From JAIRVZ01 sp031553415 (GTDB lineage Bacteria; Bacteroidota; Bacteroidia; Bacteroidales; Azobacteroidaceae): a stretch of DNA of 8,020 bases. Below, piece by piece: positions 1-5,119 of the stretch (the stretch's first letter is position 1; each line of letters begins with the position of its first letter). The stretch covers positions 1 to 8,020 of the forward strand of contig JAVBLO010000134.1 in the NCBI GenBank assembly GCA_031553415.1, written 5' to 3'. The notes under the pieces are model-generated. The model worked only from the letters and a program-made list of their open reading frames with translations. It had not been told where the DNA came from and did not search any database. The translations under genes and the position numbers were made by a program.

Positions 1-1
1 T

Positions 2-154
2 GTTGGAATCTTCATTAAAAAGGATATCAAAAATGCCTTGAAGGCTTTTGACGAACTGATGATGAAAACCTGCGAAATCATAAGGCCGGGAAGAGCTAAT
101 CCCAGAAATCACAAAACTAAAAAAGTTTATTATATGAATAAGAAGAAGTTATAG
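2..154 (+). CDS. C-terminal end of a probable transposase (partial, cut by window edge)
   Basis: An open frame runs from the window edge to a TAG stop and gives the last 50 residues of a protein whose start lies outside the window. It is very basic and ends in a lysine/tyrosine-rich tail. The segment around DELMMKTCEIIRPGR resembles, from memory, the C-terminal end of IS4-type transposases found in Bacteroides relatives. No catalytic residue is visible in this piece, so the family call is tentative. About 40 bases past the stop is a short near-palindrome (CGTTAA-A-TTAACG at 193-205), which might belong to an element end. The rest of 155-248 holds only AT-rich sequence. It could instead be the end of an unrelated basic protein. 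Confidence 0.4.
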   Translation, partial: VGIFIKKDIKNALKAFDELMMKTCEIIRPGRANPRNHKTKKVYYMNKKKL

Positions 155-192
155 CTTAACTAAACGACATTGTTTTTTAATTATTAATAGTG

Positions 193-205
193 CGTTAAAT
201 TAACG
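193..205. repeat. Short palindrome downstream of the transposase-like tail
   Basis: CGTTAA and TTAACG flank a single central A, a perfect 6-bp inverted repeat. It lies between the stop at 154 and the convergent small gene ending at 249. It could be a binding site, part of an insertion-sequence end, or chance in AT-rich DNA. No U-tract follows on either strand, so it is not a convincing terminator. Confidence 0.3.
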
Positions 206-248
206 TGTGCAAAGATAATGTAAAATTCATAAAAAAAGAAATTTATTT

Positions 249-536
249 TTAGCCTTTACTTAACAAGAAGCCGTGAATTTCATCCAATGCCTTAATGATT
301 TGCTCGTCTAATTTTTTCTCTTTCTCCTTAAGCCTATTGATAATCAAATCATAAGCTTTCAGTGTTTTTGATGCTTGGGCATTCCATTCTTCTGCATCAT
401 TACTGTCTTTTAATTTTTCGATATTTTTCAAAGATTTACTTTCGACATTCAGATATTCGTCAAGTAACAATTCTTCAATCGACCGTAATTCTTCCAGTAA
501 ATTTTCAGGTAAAAAAACTTCTTTCTGCTTGCCCAT
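249..536 (-). CDS. Small coiled-coil hypothetical protein (95 aa)
   Basis: The family is not recognised. The product is highly charged, rich in Glu, Lys and Leu, with heptad-like spacing of leucines and isoleucines through most of its length (about residues 9-32 and 57-90), so one or two long helices or a coiled coil are likely. There is no signal peptide, membrane segment or cysteine. The ATG at 534-536 is the first in the frame. No Shine-Dalgarno sequence precedes it, which is normal for Bacteroidetes. The nearest credible promoter on this strand (861-892) would give a leader of about 320 nt full of inverted repeats, including an 8-bp hairpin ending about 18 bases before the start codon. 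The gene faces the transposase tail and is transcribed away from the nitronate monooxygenase gene. It is probably real, judged by its even, protein-like composition, but it could be a remnant of a mobile region. Confidence 0.55.
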   Translation of the reverse strand: MGKQKEVFLPENLLEELRSIEELLLDEYLNVESKSLKNIEKLKDSNDAEEWNAQASKTLKAYDLIINRLKEKEKKLDEQIIKALDEIHGFLLSKG

Positions 537-553
537 AACCCGGAAAAGTAAAC

Positions 554-580
554 ATGTCTTTCAGCCCTCTTCAAAGACAT
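554..580 (-). repeat. 8-bp hairpin just upstream of the small gene
   Basis: ATGTCTTT (554-561) and AAAGACAT (573-580) are perfect inverted repeats around an 11-base loop. On the minus strand the hairpin is followed by a moderately U-rich stretch (GTTTACTTTTCC) and then the ATG of the 95-aa gene. It could be a weak terminator, a leader structure controlling translation, or a protein-binding site. Confidence 0.5.
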
Positions 581-591
581 TGGTTTAAAAT

Positions 592-682
592 AGAAAAGCG
601 TGAGAACTGTCAATGTCTTATCTGCTTTAGAGGTATCGCCAAACACCTACGGAACAAATAAACAACAGCCTCACGCCCTTCT
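592..682 (-). ncRNA. Long imperfect hairpin, candidate structured RNA domain
   Basis: On the minus strand the arm at 682-670 (AGAAGGGCGTGAG) pairs with 604-592 (CTCACGCTTTTCT) over 13 continuous pairs, two of them G-U. Inside it, CTGT (668-665) pairs with ACAG (610-607) across a small internal loop. The remaining loop of about 54 nt can form a minor hairpin (AGGTG/TACCT). On the plus strand the two G-U positions become A-C mismatches, so the fold favours a minus-strand transcript. Downstream on that strand is TTTTCTATTTT, so the 3' arm could also end transcription. I could not match it to a named RNA class; 6S RNA was considered but not supported by any motif I can confirm. Confidence 0.4.
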
Positions 683-685
683 TTT

Positions 686-851
686 GGAATATATATTAAA
701 AACATATATGCCTGGAAAGAACGCGAGCGTTTGTTGTCTATTAATCTTGTCCCGTGGTTGAAAATTGGCGATTTTCTAAAGCAAGAATAATATTAAAAAC
801 GCTTTCGTTATGAAATTTTATGTTCTTCTCAAAATTAACTCTATAATTTTG
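686..851 (-). ncRNA. Hairpin-rich 5' part of the candidate minus-strand RNA
   Basis: Several further inverted repeats lie between the minus-strand promoter and the long hairpin. They are an 8-bp perfect stem (CAAAATTA/TAATTTTG, 830-851, 6-base loop), AACG/CGTT stems with 4-base loops at 798-809 and 720-731, a 6-bp perfect stem with a 5-base loop at 760-776, and an AT-rich stem with one mismatch at 686-712. No protein-like frame of convincing quality covers the stretch. Some of these stems are expected by chance in AT-rich DNA, so it is their density and position after a promoter that count. It is either a stand-alone RNA of roughly 270 nt or the long leader of the 95-aa gene. Confidence 0.3.
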
Positions 852-860
852 GAATTGTTA

Positions 861-892
861 CAAAGTTAGGGTAAAGTTGTTGAATCAGCAAA
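861..892 (-). promoter_or_regulatory. Bacteroidetes-type promoter, minus strand
   Basis: TAACTTTG (868-861 on the minus strand) matches the Bacteroidetes -7 consensus TAnnTTTG. A TTTG (892-889) sits 20 bases upstream, close to the usual 19-base spacing to the -33 element. Transcription would start near 855 and run left through the hairpin-rich stretch toward the small gene ending at 249. It is divergent from the plus-strand promoter near 956. Confidence 0.55.
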
Positions 893-947
893 TTATGGTT
901 TATAGAGTTCAGAAATCTATTCTTCTAAATTTAACAACAAGTCAATT

Positions 948-963
948 TATTTTTGTACCTTTG
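948..963 (+). promoter_or_regulatory. Probable promoter of the nitronate monooxygenase operon
   Basis: TACCTTTG at 956-963 fits the Bacteroidetes -7 consensus TAnnTTTG and is followed by GCG, as is common. A second match, TATTTTTG, ends at 955 and overlaps functionally. The -33 region is weak (TTAACA at 931-936 in place of TTTG). It would give a leader of about 160 nt before the ATG at 1131. Confidence 0.5.
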
Positions 964-1072
964 CGACTTGAACAATAGAGTTTATATTGAATCCTTTTAT
1001 AGTAATGCTTTGTTCCGTCTTTTTCAGGCGGCCTTCTCATCGTCAAAGTCAACCTCAAAATCAACTTCTTTT

Positions 1073-1084
1073 GTTAATATTAAC
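1073..1084. promoter_or_regulatory. Perfect 12-bp palindrome in the operon leader
   Basis: GTTAATATTAAC is a perfect palindrome located between the promoter near 956 and the start codon at 1131. Its symmetry and place in the leader would suit a dimeric regulator acting as a roadblock. It is AT-rich and could be chance. The rest of the leader (964-1130) shows no recognised riboswitch. Confidence 0.3.
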
Positions 1085-1130
1085 AGTCGCGAAGGTGTCC
1101 AGCACAATGTCGTGGCACATTTCAAATTAG

Positions 1131-2201
1131 ATGAAATCATTTTTTATAGGCAATCTGGAAGTGAAACTTCCTGTTATTCAAGGAGGGATGGGGGTTGGTG
1201 TATCCCTGTCGGGATTAGCTTCGGCTGTAGCCAATGAGGGAGGCATCGGTGTTATATCTGCTGCCGGATTAGGCTTAATCTACAATACATCTCCAGGAGA
1301 TTATTTGGCTAAGTGTATTTCGGGATTAAAAGAAGAAATTCAAAAAGCGAAAGAAAAAAGCAAAGGTATAATTGGAGTGAATATTATGGTTGCGCTGAGT
1401 AATTATGCCGACATGGTAAAAACATCAATAGCAGAAAAAGCAGATGTTATCTTTGCCGGAGCAGGGCTGCCTTTTGATTTACCTTCTTTTCTTACCAATG
1501 ATAGTAAAACTAAACTGGTCCCGATTGTATCTTCTTCGCGGGCAGCCCAGATTATATGCAACAAGTGGAAAAATAATTATGGCTATTTGCCTGATGCCAT
1601 TGTTGTAGAAGGGCCGAAAGCAGGTGGACATTTGGGGTTCAAAGTGGATCAACTTGATGATGAACAATACTCTTTGGAACGACTCATACCCGAAGTCGTA
1701 AATATCGCGAATTCCTACAAAAATGAAAAAAACATTCCGGTAATTGCGGCAGGAGGTATCTCTTCGGGAAAGGATATACACCGTTTCATTGAGATGGGAG
1801 CTTCAGGTGTACAAATGGGAACTATGTTTGTTACTACTACTGAATGTGATGCATCCGACACATTTAAAAATATATATGTGAATGCTAAACAGGAGGATGT
1901 AAAGATCATACAAAGTCCGGTTGGCATGCCAGGTAGAGCGATTGATGGAGAATTTATCCGGAGTGTGGAAAAAGGGTTGGAAAAACCTAAAACTTGCCCA
2001 TTTCACTGTATAAAAACCTGCGATTATACACAAAGCCCTTATTGTATTGTCCAGTGTCTCTATCAGGCTGCGAGAGGTAATATGAAAAAAGGTTATGCTT
2101 TTACAGGTATTAATGTCCATCTGTCTGAAAAAATATCAAGTGTAAAAGAAGTGATTTCCAGGCTAAAAGCTGAATTTCTCAGTGCAAATCTTGAAAGATA
2201 A
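1131..2201 (+). CDS. Nitronate monooxygenase / FabK-like FMN flavoprotein
   Basis: A 356-aa TIM-barrel flavoenzyme of the 2-nitropropane dioxygenase/nitronate monooxygenase family, which also includes the enoyl-ACP reductase FabK. It shows the N-terminal PVIQGGMGVGVS motif (residues 14-25), EGPKAGGHLG (160-169) with the conserved active-site-type His167, PVIAAGGISSG (203-213) and GASGVQMGT (223-231), the last two being the usual FMN phosphate-binding loops. Toward the C-terminus lies a cysteine cluster, C289, C293, C297, C305 and C309 (CX3CX3CX7CX3C), which may bind metal or an iron-sulfur centre. There is no signal peptide, so it is cytoplasmic. The likely reaction is FMN-dependent oxidation of a nitronate or reduction of an enoyl thioester; sequence alone does not decide. 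The start places GGMG at the usual distance from the N-terminus. Its stop lies 3 bases before an acyltransferase start, so co-translation and a lipid-related role are plausible. Confidence 0.88.
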   Translation: MKSFFIGNLEVKLPVIQGGMGVGVSLSGLASAVANEGGIGVISAAGLGLIYNTSPGDYLAKCISGLKEEIQKAKEKSKGIIGVNIMVALSNYADMVKTSIAEKADVIFAGAGLPFDLPSFLTNDSKTKLVPIVSSSRAAQIICNKWKNNYGYLPDAIVVEGPKAGGHLGFKVDQLDDEQYSLERLIPEVVNIANSYKNEKNIPVIAAGGISSGKDIHRFIEMGASGVQMGTMFVTTTECDASDTFKNIYVNAKQEDVKIIQSPVGMPGRAIDGEFIRSVEKGLEKPKTCPFHCIKTCDYTQSPYCIVQCLYQAARGNMKKGYAFTGINVHLSEKISSVKEVISRLKAEFLSANLER

Positions 2202-2204
2202 TTC

Positions 2205-2936
2205 ATGCAGAAATTAATAGCATATCCCCTTTCCGTCATTTATTACTTGTTGTTTGGAAGTACTTTAGTCATCTTTCATCTTGTACAATGGTTGTGTTTC
2301 AATCTGTTTGGCTATGAGGCTCATAAAAAAGGCGTAGATGCATTGTGTTTCTTTTTGGTTGCCAACACGTATGTTTTGGGCACAAGATACAAAATAAAGA
2401 ACCTGGATAAATTACCCAAAGGAGTTCCTTTAATTATTGCGGCCAATCACCAGAGCTTGTATGATATTACGACCATTGGTTGGTTTATGCGAAAAGTGCA
2501 TCCGAAATTTATCAGTAAAATAGAACTGGGTAAAGGGATTCCAAGTATTTCTTACAATTTGAATCATGGAGGTTCGGTTCTCATTGACAGGAAAGACCCG
2601 AAACAGTCTTTATCTGCCATAAAGGAAATGGCACAATATATAGAGACTAACAGGCGTGCAACAGTTATATTTCCGGAAGGGACGAGAAGCAAGACCGGTA
2701 AGCCGGGACCTTTTGCTGAAAATGGATTGAAAATACTCTGTAAATATGCGCCCTCTGCTTGTGTAGTTCCTGTCACAATCAATAACTCATGGAAAATGAC
2801 AAAGTGGGGCTCTTTTCCTTTAGGTATAGGGAATAAAATTGAATTTATAATCCATGATCTCCTACCGGTGAAGGAAATGTCTTTTGCTGAGATTTTTGAA
2901 AAAACAGAAAAGACTATAGTTCAAGCGATCAATTGA
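2205..2936 (+). CDS. 1-acyl-sn-glycerol-3-phosphate acyltransferase (PlsC family)
   Basis: A 243-aa membrane-associated acyltransferase that likely transfers an acyl chain to lysophosphatidic acid to give phosphatidic acid. The N-terminal 40 residues are hydrophobic and probably anchor it in the inner membrane. The four family motifs are visible: NHQSLYD (81-87, HX4D with H82 and D87 catalytic), GGSVLIDR (122-129), FPEGTRS (156-162, phosphate binding) and VVPVTINN (187-194). The length is normal for the family. The ATG follows the previous stop by 3 bases with no Shine-Dalgarno sequence, so the two genes are almost certainly co-transcribed. A relative acting on an ornithine or glycine lipid acceptor, as some Bacteroidetes acyltransferases do, cannot be excluded. 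Confidence 0.92.
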   Translation: MQKLIAYPLSVIYYLLFGSTLVIFHLVQWLCFNLFGYEAHKKGVDALCFFLVANTYVLGTRYKIKNLDKLPKGVPLIIAANHQSLYDITTIGWFMRKVHPKFISKIELGKGIPSISYNLNHGGSVLIDRKDPKQSLSAIKEMAQYIETNRRATVIFPEGTRSKTGKPGPFAENGLKILCKYAPSACVVPVTINNSWKMTKWGSFPLGIGNKIEFIIHDLLPVKEMSFAEIFEKTEKTIVQAIN

Positions 2937-2971
2937 TGCAAAACGATTGCTATTATTTTTAATATTATAAC

Positions 2972-4090
2972 ATGACATTTAAAGAACTAAATATTATTGA
3001 GCCGATATTGAAAGCTCTAACAAATAAAGAATATGAAATGCCTACTCCTATACAGGAACAGGCGATACCTGTCGCACTCAATGGACGGGATGTATTGGGA
3101 ATAGCGCAAACAGGAACAGGAAAAACTGCTGCCTTTGCGATACCTATTATACAGAAATTGAATCAACCGGAACCTAAAGGACAAAAACGTGAGATAAAAG
3201 CATTGATACTGACTCCGACCCGTGAGCTAGCGATACAAATTGACGAATGTTTCAGTGATTATGCCCAATATACAGATTTACGCCATACCGTGATTTTCGG
3301 AGGTGTAAATCAAAATCCCCAGGTTGATAAATTGAAAAAAGGAGTTGATATCCTGATAGCTACTCCCGGACGCCTGCTTGACCTGATAGCACAAAAACAC
3401 ATCAGGCTTTCCCATATCCGCCACTTTATTTTAGATGAAGCCGACAGGATGCTTGATATGGGTTTTATACACGATATCAAACGCCTGTTGCCGATGTTGC
3501 CGAAGCAGAAACAAACGTTGTTCTTTTCAGCAACTATGCCTCCGGCAATAGCAAATCTTGCGAAGTCCATTTTGTGTAATCCGGTTAAAGTCGAAGTCAC
3601 ACCTGCATCATCCATAATAGATACAATAGAGCAATATATCTACTTCGTAGAGAAACCTGAGAAGAAAGATTTGCTCATAAGCTTACTTAAGAAAGACAAA
3701 GAGAAACCTGTATTAATATTCTCCCGGACAAAGCACGGAGCAGATAGAATAGCACGAATTCTTAGTAAAGCCGGAATAGGAAGCGCAGCTATTCATGGAA
3801 ATAAGTCGCAGAATGCGAGACAGAAGGCTTTATCCGATTTCAAATCACATGAAATACAGGCCCTGATTGCCACAGATATTGCAGCCAGAGGAATAGATAT
3901 CGACCAATTGGAATTGGTTATAAATTACGACTTACCGGATATTGCAGAGACTTACGTCCATCGTATTGGGCGTACGGGAAGAGCAGGAAATATGGGCACA
4001 GCCTTAACATTCTGTGCTCAGGACGAACGGGTAATATTGAAAGATATTCAGAAGTTGACAGGAAAAAGACTACCTGTTGCAGCTATATAA
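2972..4090 (+). CDS. rhlE: DEAD-box ATP-dependent RNA helicase (RhlE type)
   Basis: A 372-aa helicase core with almost no C-terminal extension. All standard motifs are present: F3 and the Q-motif PTPIQEQAIP (24-33), Walker A AQTGTGKT (45-52), PTRELA (82-87), GG (110-111), TPGR (131-134), DEAD (155-158), SAT (186-188), the motif IV segment VLIFSRT (247-253), ATDIAARGID (300-309) and HRIGRTGRAG (330-339). It should unwind short RNA duplexes using ATP, for example in ribosome assembly or mRNA turnover in the cold. RhlE proteins often carry a long basic tail; here it stops just after the core, and the separate RNA-binding proteins encoded next door may supply that affinity. It lies 35 bases after the acyltransferase and 40 before the cold-shock gene with no terminator between. 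The RhlE assignment among the DEAD-box subgroups is by general resemblance. Confidence 0.93.
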   Translation: MTFKELNIIEPILKALTNKEYEMPTPIQEQAIPVALNGRDVLGIAQTGTGKTAAFAIPIIQKLNQPEPKGQKREIKALILTPTRELAIQIDECFSDYAQYTDLRHTVIFGGVNQNPQVDKLKKGVDILIATPGRLLDLIAQKHIRLSHIRHFILDEADRMLDMGFIHDIKRLLPMLPKQKQTLFFSATMPPAIANLAKSILCNPVKVEVTPASSIIDTIEQYIYFVEKPEKKDLLISLLKKDKEKPVLIFSRTKHGADRIARILSKAGIGSAAIHGNKSQNARQKALSDFKSHEIQALIATDIAARGIDIDQLELVINYDLPDIAETYVHRIGRTGRAGNMGTALTFCAQDERVILKDIQKLTGKRLPVAAI

Positions 4091-4130
4091 ATTCAGTGAC
4101 AAATTAATAAATTAAATATAAAAGCACTAA

Positions 4131-4565
4131 ATGGCAATTTCATTTAACAAAAGAGAGTTAGAAAAGAAAAAAGAACAGAAAAGGAAGGAAAAGCAACAGC
4201 GCAAAGAAGAGCGTAAAGCTGATGGTAGCAAATCATTTGAGGATATGATTGCATACGTGGATGAGAATGGAGTAATCACCGATACACCGCCCGACCCTAA
4301 TAAAAAACAGGAAGTGGATTTGGATAATATAGCGGTTTCTACTCCCAAAGAAGAAGAGGTGGAAGAAGAAGCCTTGAAAGGCCGTGTGGAACATTTCAAC
4401 CTGGATAAAGGTTATGGTTTTATCAAAAATCTTTCTGGCTTTGAAAAATATTTCTTCCATGTCAGCAACGCTCCGGCAAACATTGCCGAAGGAAATATGG
4501 TTACATTTGAGTTAGAACGAGGAGAAAAAGGCATGAATGCCGTAAAAATCGTTCTTGCAAAATAG
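4131..4565 (+). CDS. Cold-shock-domain protein with charged N-terminal extension
   Basis: A 144-aa protein. The C-terminal part (about 83-144) is a cold-shock domain with RNP1-like KGYGFIKN (93-100) and RNP2-like YFFHVS (107-112), whose aromatic residues stack on single-stranded RNA or DNA. The N-terminal part is strongly basic (about 5-29, Lys/Arg/Glu-rich, probably helical), followed by a linker with an acidic run (EEEVEEE, 74-80). Classical cold-shock proteins are about 70 aa, so this is a fusion of the domain with an unusual charged arm, a layout I have seen in Bacteroidetes proteins. It likely acts as an RNA chaperone together with the helicase upstream and the RRM protein downstream. 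The ATG at 4131 is the first in frame and is preceded by an AT-rich spacer. Confidence 0.9.
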   Translation: MAISFNKRELEKKKEQKRKEKQQRKEERKADGSKSFEDMIAYVDENGVITDTPPDPNKKQEVDLDNIAVSTPKEEEVEEEALKGRVEHFNLDKGYGFIKNLSGFEKYFFHVSNAPANIAEGNMVTFELERGEKGMNAVKIVLAK

Positions 4566-4602
4566 GACACAATAATTATTTACATTAATAACAAAGAAAA
4601 AA

Positions 4603-4929
4603 ATGAACATTTATGTTTCGAATTTAAGCTACAGCACAGATGTAGATAGCTTACAACAATTATTCGCAGAATACGGAGAAGTAACTTCCGCTAACGTTAT
4701 CATGGACAGGGAAACAGGACGTTCTCGTGGATTTGGTTTTGTAGAAATGCCGGATGATGCGGAAGCACAGAAAGCAATTGAAAAACTCAACGAAACTGAT
4801 TTCGAGGGCAAAACAATCAGTGTTAATGTTGCCCGTCCCAGGACAGAAAGAAATGATAGGGGTGGATTTAATCGTGGCGGTGGAGATTTCAACCGTGGCG
4901 GTGGCGGATATAATAGAAATCGCTATTAA
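4603..4929 (+). CDS. RRM RNA-binding protein with glycine/arginine-rich tail
   Basis: A 108-aa protein with one RNA recognition motif (about 2-79). RNP2 is IYVSNL (3-8) and RNP1 is RGFGFVEM (42-49), both with the aromatic residues that stack on RNA bases. The tail (about 80-108) carries RGG and GGG units with Asn, Phe and Tyr, like eukaryotic and cyanobacterial glycine-rich RNA-binding proteins, and should add nonspecific RNA affinity or promote condensation. Such small RRM proteins are common in Bacteroidetes, where they are thought to act as global RNA binders in the absence of Hfq. It lies 37 bases after the cold-shock gene with no terminator between, and a strong terminator follows. It is the last gene of the block. 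Confidence 0.93.
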   Translation: MNIYVSNLSYSTDVDSLQQLFAEYGEVTSANVIMDRETGRSRGFGFVEMPDDAEAQKAIEKLNETDFEGKTISVNVARPRTERNDRGGFNRGGGDFNRGGGGYNRNRY

Positions 4930-4945
4930 TAAATCACAGATAATT

Positions 4946-4979
4946 AACGGGTAGGTATAATCACTTACCCGTTTTTTTG
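4946..4979 (+). terminator. Intrinsic terminator after the RRM gene
   Basis: ACGGGTAGGT (4947-4956) pairs with ACTTACCCGT (4963-4972), ten pairs with one G-U, around a 6-base loop and directly followed by a run of T. This closes the five-gene rightward block. Confidence 0.9.
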
Positions 4980-5009
4980 TCAATTAGGGATATTCAGTAA
5001 ATACTATAC

Positions 5010-5049
5010 AAACTGTCGAGGATAAAAAATCTTTCGGCAGTTTTTCGTT
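5010..5049 (+). terminator. Second terminator-like hairpin
   Basis: AAACTGTCGA (from 5010) pairs with the arm ending in CGGCAGTTT near 5043, with one G-U and, higher up, G-U pairs and a bulge around an A-rich loop. The T-rich sequence TTTTTCGTTTT follows. It probably backs up the terminator at 4946. The rest of 4980-5092 holds no gene that I can see. Confidence 0.6.
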
Positions 5050-5089
5050 TTACCATCCCCGTCTTTCCTTTTTTGATTGATTTTTATCT

Positions 5090-5092
5090 TTA
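5090..5092. repeat. Target-site duplication, left copy (TTA)
   Basis: TTA lies immediately outside the left inverted repeat of the ISAzo13-family element and is repeated at 6361-6363 outside the right one. A 3-base duplication is in the range reported for this family. It is short, so the agreement alone is modest evidence. Confidence 0.6.
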
Positions 5093-5116
5093 GTGACATG
5101 TAAAAAATAAGTTGGT
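5093..5116 (+). repeat. Left terminal inverted repeat of the ISAzo13 element
   Basis: It begins GTGACATGTAAAAAATAA and pairs with 6337-6360 at 20 of 24 positions; the mismatches are at positions 4, 6, 19 and 20. Confidence 0.8.
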
Positions 5117-5119
5117 TTT

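Noticed and set aside
210..217. TATCTTTG on the minus strand, a match to the -7 promoter consensus
   Set aside because: No TTTG-like -33 element at the right spacing, and it would only transcribe antisense into the transposase tail.
553..870. Identity of the structured stretch as tmRNA, RNase P RNA or SRP RNA
   Set aside because: None of the conserved sequence blocks of these RNAs that I know is present, and no tRNA-like end is visible.
1028..1075. A minus-strand segment reading KEVDFEVDFDDEKAA then stop, resembling an acidic protein C-terminus
   Set aside because: Upstream in that frame the residues lose any protein-like character and no long frame exists; it overlaps the leader of the opposite gene, so chance is more likely.
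953..1237. A 94-codon plus-strand frame covering the operon leader
   Set aside because: It runs out of frame into the well-supported nitronate monooxygenase gene, is Ser/Phe-rich without a recognisable fold, and spans the probable leader.
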